Source: Cricetulus griseus
Lineage: Eukaryota; Chordata; Mammalia; Rodentia; Cricetidae
Direction of reading: 5' to 3'
DNA: 64,000 nt
Assembly: GCF_003668045.3 (NCBI RefSeq)
Contig: NW_023276807.1
Coordinates: 231,915,667-231,979,666 of the forward strand
Shown here: positions 36,006-47,812 of the stretch, in pieces
Position numbering within the stretch: position 1 is the stretch's first letter
How the letters are laid out: the number at the start of each line of letters is the position of its first letter
Notes under the pieces: generated by a model
What the model was told of the DNA's origin: nothing
What the model saw: the letters and a program-made list of their open reading frames with translations, nothing else
The model's database searches: none
Program-made: the position numbers and the translations under genes

Positions 36006-36587
36006 AGCTTTTCTTTAATTCCTTTCCATCAGTTGGAAATTCATCTGGGTGGGATTTTTGCCTTTAGGCAACCACTGCCTTTATTTACATTTCTTAATCT
36101 GTTTATCTCTTGACCATAGAACTTAGTTTAGCTCCATTCCACTTTCTGGTACTCTTTTTTCTCTTCAAGTATTTTTCTTAGCTCAGCTTGCTCATTTTCA
36201 TTATAAACCTTTATCAGAGTTAACACTAATAACCATACAACAGAGTCTATACTAGGCTGTTTTGAGATTTCCACTGCCAACTGAATTAATTAATCCAAAA
36301 GCCTCAGGCAGACTCTTTGGACAAGGTCAAAAAGAAGCCACTTTCTTCACCAGAATATCACAAAAGCAGTCTCTAGGCCACGTACTAACATTTTTCTCCT
36401 CTGAAACCTTATGACCCCCCATAGTTCAGCATTACTAGTATGGCCCACTCCTTCCATGCTCCTACTAGTATGGCCCACTAAGCAGTGCTTAAAGCATTAT
36501 GCTGCTTTCTTAACCCAAACTCCCAAAGTCCATATTACTCCAAATAAAAACATAGTCAGGCCAATCACAGTAATACCCCAGTCCCTA

Positions 36588-36942
36588 TTACCAATTTCTG
36601 CTGCAGTGAAGAGACACCATGACCTCAGAAACTCTTACAAAGGAAAACATTTAGTTGGGGTGGCTCAATTACAGTTCAGAGTTTCAATCCATTATCATGG
36701 TGGGAGCATGGCAGCATACAGGCAGACATGATGCTGGCAAAGTAGCTGAGAATCTTACATCTTGCAAGCCACAGGAATTCCCCTGAAACACTGGGTGGTA
36801 TCTTGAGCATGGGAAACCTCAAAGCCTGCCCCCACAGTGACACACTTGCTAAAACAAGGCCACACCCACTCCAACAAAGCCACATCTCCTAATAGTGCCA
36901 CTGTATGAGATGATGGGGGCCAGTTACATTCAATTTACCACA
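36588..36942 (-). repeat. LTR of the MaLR-like element (5' LTR in element sense)
   Basis: The longer of the two LTR units. It keeps ACTCTTACAAAGGAAAACAT and CCTAATAGTGCCACTG, which are lost or changed in the partner. The differences show that the two units have evolved separately for a long time. Confidence 0.7.
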
Positions 36943-37259
36943 CCCTGCATGCCTCACTGGGCCTAACAGGCTACACAAGGCCATGCCCAACAACAGGAAA
37001 AGTGGGAGCTATAATTCCTGGCTGATCTACTGGTTTCTAGAATAATCTTGAGTTGCTCACAGTAAGGAAGAGGAAGTAGCTCCTGGGAGGCCCTGTTTTC
37101 TTTCCTTTTCAATTCCCTTCTCACAGACCATCTGATAGACAGCTGCACCCCGGCAAGTGGCTTCCCATTGTACTCTTAAGTGTTTTTCATGCTTCCCAGC
37201 CTTCACAGCTCTTCAGCCTCAGCATCACTTTTCCATGGTCATTCCCCATCAGTCTTACC

Positions 37260-37440
37260 TTTCCTTGAGTCCAACAAAGCTGTCTCCTACCTTGCGGCTT
37301 TCATGCATTTGGTCCCCCCTGCCTGCTGTGCTCTTCCCCTATTAGGTGTGCAGGAAACTCTCTCATCCTTTAAGCCTTAGCTGAAAGGCCCCTCCTTCTG
37401 GGAGGTAGTTCTTGTCCCCCTTCTGATGGATTTTCCATTG
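37260..37440 (-). mobile_element. L2-like fragment, antisense
   Basis: GCTGTGCTCTTCCCC, then CATCCTTTAAGCCTTAGCTG and CTCCTTCTGGGAGGTAGTTC, follows the order of the L2 3' end in antisense. Confidence 0.55.
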
Positions 37441-37618
37441 CAGTACCTTTGCAGCACTTACCCGGGTATGTGACAGTTTGCTGGGTTTTGATGAGGACAA
37501 TACAAAGGGGCATCAGAGTCCTAAGAGACAGATTGGGGAGGGAGGGAATTAGTAAGCAATGGGTAAACTGCCAAACAGGTAAGAAGAAAGCCTGAAACAG
37601 TACACTCAGACATTTCTC

Positions 37619-37720
37619 ATAGCCATATGTGGTGTACACCTGGAATCCCAGCACTGAGGAGGCTGAGACATGGGTATGAGGCCAGCCTGGACTAGATAAG
37701 ACATGTCTCAAAACAGAAAA
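37619..37720 (+). mobile_element. old B1-like SINE
   Basis: GGTGTACACCTGGAATCCCA, then GCACTGAGGAGGCTGAGACA, GAGGCCAGCCTGGACTAG and a short A-rich tail define a diverged B1 with an internal deletion. Confidence 0.75.
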
Positions 37721-39680
37721 GGAGGGACGGAATAGAAAGGGGAAGAGTTTGCATAGGTAACAGGGTTTCAACCTGCACATGCACCAAATCAAATAAATCC
37801 AAGAAAGCTCACTGGCTATGGTCTAAGTGGAAATCAGTACGCCAGCCCATAATTGATAGGCTAGGTGCTGTTAGAAGGGCTGAGTGAAAGTCAGGGGAGA
37901 AAGCAATGCTGACTCTTCCCCTGTGTAACCTTCCAGTCACCTTTAGGTTTATCACCTACCCATCACCCTTTGGGAAGCTCCCCTTAGCTCTGCAGTTTGG
38001 TTCTCTGTAGTATTTCAGTAATGGGCAGTTATCAACAGACTGTGAAAACCCCAGCTGATGCTGACAGCCCTGCTCTGGCTGAGGAGTGCATGCCCCATCT
38101 GGAGCATGGGGCTTCAGATGTATCTATGAAAGCCAGACTCTTCCAGGATGACTTGAAGACAGAAATGACATCATGTGCAGCCCGAGCTCAATTTAAACAG
38201 AACAGGAGAGTTGCATGGCTCCATTAACAATGACACTCTCCTTGACCGTTAGTGTTTAGTAAAAAAAAAAAAAAAATGAAAAGGAATGTACACCAAACAC
38301 CAGCAGTTACCTTCTAGCTTTGCTGCTGTTCCACTCGGCCAGCATTTGCACATGTTCTAGTTTTGCATTGTAGTCAACTAGACATTGTTTTCCTCTAAGC
38401 TTTGCCTTAAAGTGTCAAGGATCAGTAGCTATACTCATCCCAGAGTTTGAGGTTTGTGGCATCTCTTCACTTCTCCAGGGGATTGTACTTGACTTGTGAC
38501 CACTGATGTGCAGTTATCAGTTGAGGATCTCAGTCTATCCTGGTATATAGCACTGGGGCTTTCTCCTCTGAGCCAGCTAGAGCTGGCTCACCTGCTAGTT
38601 ATAAAAGAAGAGGGAAAGTGGCAAGCCTACTGAGTCTAGTCTCATGTCATCTTATCCTCAGATCATATTTGTCTCACCTTGTTGTCGATTTCTTATTCTG
38701 TCTATTTGGCAGAACTTCCTCCTACATTTCCCTATTCATAGACTTTGGGGTTTTGATCTTTGCTTTTAAAAAATGTATGCTTCATAGAAACTCCCAATAG
38801 GCCTGCCCACCTTCCGTTTTATCAGTCCTAAGCAAAGCTTGTCATTTCAGAGATCTGACAGAATCAGTTTATGAGTCCAGGAAGCATGTGCCACCACGTT
38901 CACATATTAATATACATGCCAAGATGATCGGTTGTGCAAACCGTGTTATAGCACGCACACATCTAATCAACTAAACACACCATGGCTTTCCTTCTTGACT
39001 ACTTTTCCAGCAAGCTTCCTGCTGAAAGAGAAAAGGGGGCAGGATAGAGGAGAAAAGTTAGAAAGCAGATAAGAGTAGAAAAGGCCTGTTAATATTAAAT
39101 GAGGAACACATGCCATATATATAATTAGTTTGAATGAAAAGTCAAAACTATAATGTCAGAGACAGTGAAGGCCAAGAGTCTTGTTTCTAATTGTCCTTCA
39201 CTCTCTCTGACCCTTAGCCATCTGGGTAGCTGGTTTTCTAGAACCATGTCTGCTTTGTTTGTTTGTTTTAATAAAAACTGAAGATGCTCAGGGGAGGATA
39301 CTGCTAAAGCTGTAAACTCAAGCTTCTAGGAAGAGATGAAGATGGACATTGGCAGCACAGAGCTATAAATGTTGCCATCTGGTTAGAAATTGAAACACAT
39401 ACTTCCAGCATGCCCCCTTTTTACCCTACTCTACACACTGCTCTGCTATCTTCTTGCCAGAAAGACTTCTCCGTACCCACTGCCATCCAGGCTTTCTTCC
39501 TGGAGCCTGTCCAGTCTGTTAGGACCCACAGCCATACTCTCCCTGTGAGTCCTTAACATCCGCTAATTATTTTACATCCATCAAATTGATTTGTGTTCCT
39601 CAAGAATCATTTCATGCCAGAGGTGCAAGCCATGTGCATTTACCTTTCTTCTTACTTCACCATAGCACTCTGGAGCTTGG

Positions 39681-39932
39681 CACTGTTTGTAAAAGCACAC
39701 CCAAGTCCTGAGGACAAGTGTCCATCATTTGACCAGTTATGGAAGGGATCACTGTTTGTAAAAGCACATGCATTATGCACACACACACACACACAACACA
39801 AAAAAAATCCTGACTACAAGTATCCATGGTTGACCCCTTTATAGAGGGAATCACTGTTTGTAAAACCGTGTGCATTCTTATGTGTATGCACACACACATA
39901 AAGACCTGACTACAATTATCCATCCTTGATAA
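39681..39932 (+). repeat. degenerate tandem repeat, three units of about 70-100 bp
   Basis: Units start at 39681, 39750 and 39852, each with CACTGTTTGTAAAA. Each then has a CA-rich or variable middle (except the first), a CCTGA(C/G) string, and a TATCCAT or equivalent ending. Units 2 and 3 hold the CA runs that unit 1 lacks. No interspersed family fits. Confidence 0.8.
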
Positions 39933-39965
39933 TTCACATCCTTCACATCCTTCACATCCTTCACC
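39933..39965 (+). repeat. TTCACATCC triple repeat
   Basis: Three exact 9-bp units plus a partial fourth, directly after the larger tandem array. Confidence 0.95.
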
Positions 39966-40027
39966 AGGGAGGTGAAGCTGGTGTGGAAAATGGGCTGGAA
40001 ACCAGTGACATCAGAACATGAAGGTTT

Positions 40028-40029
<2 letters not shown>

Positions 40030-40087
<58 letters not shown>
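40030..40087. repeat. (GT)29 microsatellite
   Basis: Uninterrupted GT run of about 58 bp. Confidence 0.99.
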
Positions 40088-40090
<3 letters not shown>

Positions 40091-40327
40091 GTGATCTCAA
40101 CTGACTTAGCACCAAATTGAATTCTCTTAAAACCAGAACACACAGAATATATGTAAACTATGAGATGGTAAGATTATCTTATTCTTACTACTCTTATTGT
40201 AGCTTGAAGACTGTAACAGTTTCAACCATCATACATCCTAGCTTTGTACACTTATGAGAGAAAGTGGCTCTAGTCACATCTTCAGTCTGCAGAACAGCAA
40301 ACGATGTAGATGCTTTTAACTGGGTCT

Positions 40328-40470
40328 GAAGAGACCCTGGCTCTAATCTCAGCTCAAGCTGTAATTAGCCATATCCTCTCAGGAAAGTCTTCTAAGCCCT
40401 TGAGTCTCTGTGTCCTCCTTTCTGCGTTGAAAAGGTTTGCCAGATAATCCCCCCGAGGTACCGTCAAAGA
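40328..40470 (+). mobile_element. MIR-like fragment
   Basis: GACCCTGGCTCTAATCTCAG, then GCCCTTGAGTCTCTGTGTCC and TCCTTTCTGCGTTGAAAAGG follow the MIR core order in sense orientation, with many substitutions. Confidence 0.5.
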
Positions 40471-41520
40471 CCCATCCAGAGCCCTTACCATGAGAACAAC
40501 TGAGATCCTTGAGCGGTTCTGGATATCTAAAAGCAGGAGAGCTGAAGGGACCCTTGAGATGACCAGTTGGCCTCAGATGATGAGAGAACAGAGGAGCAGC
40601 AGGCAGTCATCCCTGCACATGAGTGACACTTGCTATGGTGGCTGCCTCTGTGGAGCTTCTGTGAAAATCAGAAACCACACTTCCACCATGAGAACATTTG
40701 CTGGGAGCCCCACAGGTGCTGCAGCCAGTCAGAGTTATTGTCAGAAACAGCTCCACAATACTTTGACATCCCCCTGTCACGTCCTCATCTGTCTTCTGGG
40801 CTGAAATTGTAAAAGCCTCTGCTGTTGGAATGAATGACTGCATCATCCCACAAATATTTACTGGAGTGCTTCTAAGTGCCAGGTCATAAGCTAAGTGCTG
40901 GAATGAAATATGAGGGCTTCTGACCTCCATGCCGACCATGGCCCCCCTTATAGGCAGATTGGCAATCTCCCCACACTACTTCTGCCTCAGAAACTCTCTC
41001 TGAAATCAGTTACTTCTCAGGAACATTTCAGGCTAAATGTTTTTTATTCCCTACCAAGGGAAATTTGGTTCCCGTGTCCCTGCTGTCGAAAAAGAATTTT
41101 ATGAAGTGTTAAAATGTTTTCTCGTGTCTGTAGAAGTCATTGACATAGCTCATCCAAGGGAAGGGGGGTTAAAAAAAAGTCTCCGTAATGCCTTAGCAAC
41201 TTGACAGCCTTTCCATTTCTCCTCAGAGTCATGCTGATAGCCATTATTTACTAATGCATTAAATGCTCAAAATATTATTTCCTCCGAAATGAAAAAGAGA
41301 AGAAAAGAAAACACATCCTTTGATCTCAGGGAATAAATATCCAAAGAAAATAATGTTGTATGAAGGTTTCCAAATGACAGATGAGCACCAAATGTTCCAT
41401 TTCTCATAGTACCCAAACTGACAGAAGACCCTAAAAACTTGCCACAACTCTTAGGCCCGTTTTGGTATCTTTCTTTTCAACTTTACCAAAAATATAATTC
41501 TAAGTTTAAAAAAAATTAAT

Positions 41521-41538
41521 CACACACACACACACACT
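41521..41538. repeat. (CA)9 microsatellite
   Basis: Nine uninterrupted CA units. Confidence 0.9.
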
Positions 41539-42047
41539 AAGAAAAATTAAGCCTTACCCTCTAGAACAAACAAGAACTAGGAAAGGTTCAAGATTCCATG
41601 TGCCCATTATCATTAACCTTGAAGCAACTCAGGAAAGCCACCTTTTATTTAGTACTAGAATCAGGTAGCTTGATAGGCCCCCAGCCCTGGGCACTGAGCA
41701 AAAGTGTGGGGCGGGGCGTATCTGCTGGTGGTTTAGGCAACAGATATTGGCTACTTTGGACAGAAGCCACACAAAATTTCTTTACGCAAAATTTGTTCAA
41801 AAGGAAGACATTCAAAGTGAGAACAAACCACTGTGGGGCAGAGATGTGTTCTGGAGGCAGAGAGAGCATCTTCGCATCATTTTGCCTAAGAAAGAAACCA
41901 TCCCAGGAGGAGTGTGGGAGTAGCTGGGATGTACCTGGATTGTTTCTGAGACCTAAACAGAGCAGACACATAACCCACGCAGTGCAGTTTTCTGACCCTG
42001 GCCCAGAGATTCCCAGCACCAGAGAGAAGATTTAGTATTGCCTATTG

Positions 42048-42238
42048 CAGGTGTTCTTACCCCGTGGGACTCAACCCTTTCACAAGGGTCGCCTAAGACA
42101 ACCAGAAAACACGGTATTTACATTACAATTCGTAACAGTAGTAAAATTACAGCTATGAAGTAGCAACCAAAATAATTTTATGGTTGGAGGTCACTGCAAC
42201 ATGAGGAACTGTATTAGAGGATTGCAGCATTAGGAAGG
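42048..42238 (-). mobile_element. hAT-Charlie non-autonomous element, URR1-type, truncated
   Basis: Contains TTTCACAAGGGTCGCCTAAG, ATTTACATTACAATTCGTAA and CAACATGAGGAACTGTATTA, the reverse complement order of the copy at 49560-49773. The left end CAGGTGTTCTTACC is a decayed form of the CAGTGGTTCTCAACC terminus. The far terminus is lost after ATTAGGAAGG. Confidence 0.75.
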
Positions 42239-43051
42239 CAGAGGGAGTTGGGGAGAAGGACAAGGCCTGCCAGAGCCACATGCTTGAGTGGGCTAGTGTC
42301 CCTTCAATTCTTGAGGAATCATCCAGAGCCGGTGGAGTCCCAGAAGAAAAATGAGTCACTATTTGGGGGTCACAAGGATGAAAATCCTCTGAGAATCTAG
42401 CTTTGTCCTCTAATGAGAGACTCTGCAGTGTACCCAGCTACTTTGAGAAGGGCAAGTTTTCTGAATCTGGACTCATTTTGGTTATTTGTAATGGAAACTT
42501 CAAATGTGGGTGTTGTTGGAATGGAAATTTGGTTGATACTTGATTCTTTCCTTCTTCTAGCTGTCAAGAAAAGCCAAACGCAATGTCTTCTGCCTTGTTG
42601 TTAGCATGGGAAAGGAAAGCAATCTGAGGAAAACCAAAACAACCAAACAAAACTTTCAGGGATCATAAAACAGAGAACAATTTCACAGTGGTGCTCGGGA
42701 TTAATAATTCAGATACTCCCTTTTCACAGCCACTACCAGGGACTTTTAATAAAGATTCTTATAGAAGGATATCAGAAGCCATGTTTGAACATGCTCATTG
42801 CAGCCTTATTAATGGTAAACATACCCGCAACTTCCAAGATAGGGTTTAAGTGAAACAAAGCAAGGTACAGGAACAGAACTAATAGTTTGTGAATAGGCTA
42901 GGAAGCTACACACCTGTGCACTGTATGCATACATTTTAATCTTGCTGCTGGTGCCAGAATCTGCCAACATCCTTTGTTGTTAAAAAGAGAAGCTGGTGAA
43001 GGGGCTCAGGCTTGGAAGGTAGTCTTTTACTTCTCATTCTGGTTCTTTTGT

Positions 43052-43054
<3 letters not shown>

Positions 43055-43101
<47 letters not shown>
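43055..43101. repeat. (AT)n microsatellite
   Basis: About 23 uninterrupted AT units. Confidence 0.98.
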
Positions 43102-43102
<1 letters not shown>

Positions 43103-43389
43103 CTTTTGTTGAGTCAATAGTGGAAATCTAGTCAGGGAATTTGTTGGGTTTATAAAGCCTGGAAACTGCTATGTAACTGTTGCATTTGTAATCCTATGCG
43201 TTTTTCTTTCAGTGTACACATTTGATGTGTGCATTTACAAAGGGGCCGAACCCTCACACAGATGCCTGGATTTACCTAACCAGGATAGCAAGGGAACGAA
43301 GAAAGGACAGAAACACAGAGAAAAGCTGGAATCCTGCAGGTTGGGCTCGCTAACAGAGCCACAGCACCTGAGAAGCTCAGCATGTTTAT

Positions 43390-43510
43390 CACATGCAGTT
43401 GAACAGCGAGATGGTGTTATCATGTACCACTGAACAGAAGACAGTTGGTACATCCTAATAAACAAGGAAGTAGTGTTCTTACACACAGCTGAACAAGGAG
43501 GCAGGGTTAG
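43390..43510 (+). repeat. degenerate minisatellite, four units of about 30 bp
   Basis: Units at 43390-43420, 43421-43450, 43451-43481 and 43482-43510 share an order: CA-rich start, (C/T)TGAACA or TAAACA, AAGGAG or a variant, then a GT-rich end. The stretch 43365-43389 may be a partial leading unit. The spacing of 29-31 bp is regular although the bases have diverged. Confidence 0.65.
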
Positions 43511-44289
43511 CTAATCTCAGTAGGAGCACGCTTTTTAGGGGAGGAAGGTTCCAGAAGGAGAAAGCAATGGTGGACATTTTTGCACACTCTGTCAGCACTG
43601 GAACTCATAAAGGAGGCCTCTGACATCCTTCTGAGCCTCACCTGGGGAAGGCTTTGCAACTCCCATGAGGCTGAGGCACAGGGGTCTTTTGGTGCAGCTC
43701 TTTATATTATTGTCTGCCTAATGTCTGTGTACTTGATTTGAGCAGTTTGACCTTTCCCTACTTGCTTGGAATTTGACAAACAAAAGATCCTCGTGGTTTA
43801 TAAAATATTTTTTCAGGATCCCATTCCCTAAAAGAAGCAGTTGTTTTGCCTCATCTCCCCAGGAAGTGGAGAAATCAAGTTTGAGATTGGCGTTTTGAGA
43901 TTCAAATTTAGCGGGTCTATAATGAATTCAGTGTCACGTGATGATCTGTTGAGTCATCCCAAGGCAAAGCCCCTAACTGCTCTGTCATCCCTCAACCTGT
44001 AAGTTTAGTCCAGGCCCCTTTCAAATATTGCTGCCCTCGTAAATTTCTGCTTCCACGGCTCTCATCCAAGTAGCTCCTCCCCTCAGGCAGCAGCTTGGGA
44101 CCACAAAGGAGTCAGGAGCTTCAGCACTCCACTGCTGCCTCCTCCACAGTGCTTACTGCTCTCCTTGGGCATCTGGTCTACCTCTGGGTGTCTGTCCCGA
44201 GACTGCCGTCACTGTCACTGATGGCGTTCTCTCCCTGGCAAGTCTCCCACTTACAGCCAATGCATATCGGTTCTACCACTCCATCTAAA

Positions 44290-44447
44290 GTAGCTGGATG
44301 GTGGTAGCGCATGCCTTTAATCCTGGTACTCAGGAGGCAGAGGCAGGTGGAGCTCTGTGAGTTCGAGGCCAGCCTGGTCTACAGAGCGAGTTCCAAGACA
44401 GGCTCCAAAGCTACAGAGAGAAACCCTGTCTCAGAAAAAAGGGGAAA
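44290..44447 (+). mobile_element. SINE B1, cricetid-type, nearly full length
   Basis: Complete B1 order: GCTGGATGGTGGTAGCGCAT, TTTAATCCTGGTACTCAGGA, TTCGAGGCCAGCCTGGTC, AGACAGGCTCCAAAGCTAC and GAGAAACCCTGTCTC, followed by an A-rich tail. The CAGGCTCCAAAGCTAC segment is the variant I associate with cricetid rodents; murine copies usually have CAGCCAGGGCTACAC there. Confidence 0.92.
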
Positions 44448-46455
44448 AAGTCTCATTTTTCTTTTGACCCTCCCTCCCATGAAGAATTCCCCACCCCCAG
44501 CTTTAGCTTGCAAAGACAACAATAACAAGCTAGGGGAGGTAGGTCAACTACATCATTTGATATGTGCCTTTGAAAATCCCTTCTGAGCTATTTGTGGAGG
44601 ATTTGAAATATGTTATCCCTTAAAAGCAAAAGAGGGAATTCTTCTGAAACCTACAGAGTTAAGGCTCTATCGTGAGCCTGATAGCATTAAAAACAAAAAT
44701 TAGGCTTGCAAGATTTGTTTGAGTGCTTTTTGAGCCTGGAAGAATGTAATCAGTTGCTCCAGATATTTGGGGCACTAAATGGATTTAAGTTCTTTTCACT
44801 GCTGTGTAGCTGGAACCCAGGGTATTGGCGGTGCCGGGGCATGTGCGGGAGCAGCCGTGGAGGAGAAAGGACTAGACTCCTGCTCTGAACCTGCCTTTCT
44901 GTCTCAGTGCTTTCAGTGCTTCTCTGCCCCGTGCTAAAAGTCTAAAGATCTTATGCAGCCCCAGACTCTGAGATCTGCACCACATGCTCTCCTTTTCCTC
45001 CAGAGGGCTTGTTTAAATGTAGTCCATGTCTCCATATGATAAGCTCCCCTTGCTCAGCAAGACTAAAGACAAATGCCTCTCATGACAGTTCATGATGAAA
45101 ATCTTAGACTTCATGACCACAATCTGTTTTTGCCAAAGAGACCCCGGGGACTGCCACTATCACTCTCTAGTGCCTCTGCCCTGGTGCTGGGAGATCCCTT
45201 GTAAGGGAGGATGCTAGATGGCCCAGACACTGGAAGTAGGTTCCTATACCCAGCAAGACTTCATTTAACACAAACTGGGTACCAGAGGAATCCCAAGATA
45301 CATGGAATGAAAGAGACATGAAGACAGGTGCAGAGATCCTGAGAGAAGGAGACCTACAGATAGAACAGCAACCACGGGTGGAACCAAGGCTGCTGTTGAA
45401 GGATAGAGGGCTGGAAAGAAAGAACAGTGACTTGGACTACTCACCTGGAGGCAGGAAGCTTCTGGTGGGCTCAGCCAGGTTCAAGCACCGCATACGGGAT
45501 TTCCAAACCACATATTGTTTCACCATTTCCAGTCTGTCAGGGCAGTCAGTACCCTGTATAGGACAACCATGTCCATCACAGCAGGAGAAGTGACAGATCA
45601 GCCTCCAAAATTAAAGACACTTTTACTCAGGGAAATTACATACGGCCTTAAATTGACCCACTGGAGATCACAGATTCTGATTTGCAACCAATCATTCCTC
45701 CCATAAGAGTGGCTACCACCAGAAGAATAAAGGTGAGAGCCATGCTGCTAGATGGGTGTCCAGTGGCCCAAAATGGGTATTTTAGCTGACCTTCATTCCA
45801 GTGTCATAACATTGAAACTAAATGTTTAAGACTTTGGGTCAAATTCCTGATGTAGTTTTCTTGGAAGCTGCTTGCTAAGATGTGCACATACCCTCCAATA
45901 GACTCTTTAGCATATGTAATTCAATGGTTTTTGGTGTATCCCTTAGGCTTACAGTCACTGTCAACCATCACAGTCAGCTGTAGAGCAGGCTTATCTCTTT
46001 AAATAGCTGATTGTCATTGTTTAAACAAACATTGTAATCGTAGCTGTCCTATATCCTTCACTGAAACCGTAGACAAACACCTCCCTTCCATGGGGTCAGT
46101 CCCTTCTCGACATTTATATGGAGGGAATTGTCATTTTGGACTTGATGATTAACTTTATTAACCAAGCATAGTTTTCTCAGGGGGTATCTATCCTGTAATA
46201 AGTACCAATACTTCATGATTTCCCATGAATTTCTATTCTACACTGTGGTATGTCCAATTTTCAATTAACACATTAGTTTGTAACCTTTCATATCCTCTTT
46301 GGGTATTCTGAGTAAGGTTGCTATCAGTATTTTTTAATAATTAAGTTATTCTATCAAAAAAAGTCAGTTTTACACCCAGCAGATGTTCAAACATCTGGGG
46401 ATAGGGGAAACATAAAAGACGGTTCATAAACTATTCAGTTTTCAAGAGATGTTAT

Positions 46456-46456
<1 letters not shown>

Positions 46457-46504
<48 letters not shown>
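46457..46504. repeat. (GT)24 microsatellite
   Basis: Uninterrupted GT run that continues into the B3-type SINE. It corresponds to the CA tail of that minus-strand element. Confidence 0.98.
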
Positions 46505-46507
<3 letters not shown>

Positions 46508-46680
46508 CTACTTATATGTCTGTGTACCACCTGCATGCCTGTTGCTTATGGAAGCCAGAAGAGGGTGTCAGATCCTCTGGGACTGGAGTTACAGTTGTGA
46601 GCCACCGTGTAGGTACTGTGAATCAAAACCTGTCCTTTAGAAGGGCAACCAGTGACCTTGATGCCAACTCTCCAGCCCCA
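46505..46680 (-). mobile_element. SINE B3-type (B2 superfamily)
   Basis: GGAAGCCAGAAGAGGGTGTC, then TCTGGGACTGGAGTTACAG and a degraded head ending ACTCTCCAGCCCC form a B3 in reverse. The tail is the adjacent GT tract. Confidence 0.85.
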
Positions 46681-47082
46681 AGAAGTGTTTTGTTATCATT
46701 GAAGTAAACTATGTCTGTGTGCATGTTGTGTGTCTGAATGTGTCTGCACATGCATAGCCTATGGGAAATCACAAGTAGGAATTTACAGCCACACAGGATA
46801 ATTGGCAGTATTGTTAAGGCTATGTGCCCCTTTCTTCTGTTTGTGTAAACCTTCTGGGTAGAGTAGGTGCTCTGGGATGGCATCTAATGAAGACTGGCTT
46901 CTAGACAGTTCCTCACTGACTTTCCTCATGCTACTCAGAAAACCCAGTTTACACAGAACACAAAGCAACTGGGGTGAGGGAGTAGGCAAGAGTTGCAAGA
47001 CAGGCCTGGCAAATCTACATTTTCTGACAGAAAGCTGTGTCAATCAGTAAGAGTTCCAGATTACTGGGGATATGCTTGATTT

Positions 47083-47100
47083 GTTTGTTTGTTTGTTTGA
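47083..47100. repeat. (GTTT)n short simple repeat
   Basis: Four to five GTTT units. Confidence 0.85.
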
Positions 47101-47732
47101 TATAAATAAGTGACATGTGTGGTGCAGGATTTAAGCTTGTCATCTGATATAGAATCCTGGAGTCCTTCTTGCCTTGCAGACTGCCAAGGTGGCAAAGGCA
47201 CTGTATAGTGTGCCGACTCGAATGTGTTCTCCCTACAGCACAACTGTCTGTGAGCTGCTGTCTTGAATAAGTGCCCGCCATCCTACTGTGCCTGACCCTT
47301 CCTCTGAGAAGTGAAGTCGTGGGTACCCTTTGGTTAGTAACTGTGTGTGGCCTCACTGTGCATAGAATGAGCAGTGTGAAGAACACCAAGGAAGCATTAA
47401 GCAATAGTGTGGATCAGGGACTACTTGAGTCCATTGAGAGACAATGGACAGCCTGGGATCTTCACCTGTGACATCAAGATTAGCACCATCCCAATTTGTG
47501 ATTTTAAAGCCATGTGATATCCTTGCATCACATTCATTGGGACATTTTCTTTGAAGTGTCTTTCCCTAATGATGGATTCACACGCACCTTAGCCTGAACA
47601 CTTTTATTTGTAAGACAAACCTCTAGCTCGGGAGGTATCTGCAGAAACAGGAGACTGACCTGTGCAGTGTAAATGCTGTGAGAGTGTTGTTCAAACCTAA
47701 GTTGAGTTGTACAATTCTTAGCTTCCTGAGGT

Positions 47733-47742
47733 TTTGTTGTTG

Positions 47743-47774
<32 letters not shown>

Positions 47775-47812
47775 GGTGGTAGTGGTGGTGTGTGTGTGTG
47801 TGTGTGTGTGTG
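47733..47812. repeat. compound repeat (TTG)n (GTG)n (TG)n
   Basis: Three repeat types run into each other over 80 bp: about nine TTG units, about ten GTG units and about eleven TG units. The order suggests stepwise point change and expansion. The minus-strand frame of Thr, Pro and His runs is low-complexity, not a gene. Confidence 0.97.

Larger units (their letters stand above)
34841..36942 (-). mobile_element. two-LTR MaLR-like non-autonomous retroelement
   Basis: Two similar units of about 310-350 bp lie in the same orientation at 34841-35150 and 36588-36942 and flank about 1.4 kb of other sequence, the layout of an LTR retroelement. Read on the minus strand each unit begins TGTGGTA or a similar string and ends near CTTAGACA or an equivalent, with shared blocks such as GGTTTCC and TGTCTGCCTGTA. 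The inner part shows no gag-pol frame, as is usual for MaLR elements, which depend on other elements for enzymes. A B1 is inserted in it. A clean target-site duplication was not found. This is an old, coding-dead copy. Confidence 0.7.

Noticed and set aside
37370..37792. 140-codon minus-strand frame
   Set aside because: Crosses an old B1-like SINE and an L2-like fragment, so it is repeat-derived.
41598..42035. 145-codon plus-strand frame
   Set aside because: No conserved motif, ends next to a hAT element, and is shadowed by an antisense frame over nearly the same span.
43205..43433. Possible extra exon after TTTTTCTTTCAG at 43211
   Set aside because: The acceptor-like tract is good, but the following frame does not resemble ENOX proteins and no strong donor follows; exons 4 and 5 already join to give the family sequence.
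39681..43510. Spaced direct repeats that could be mistaken for a CRISPR-like array
   Set aside because: Units are degenerate and contiguous with no unique spacers, and this is mammalian nuclear DNA.
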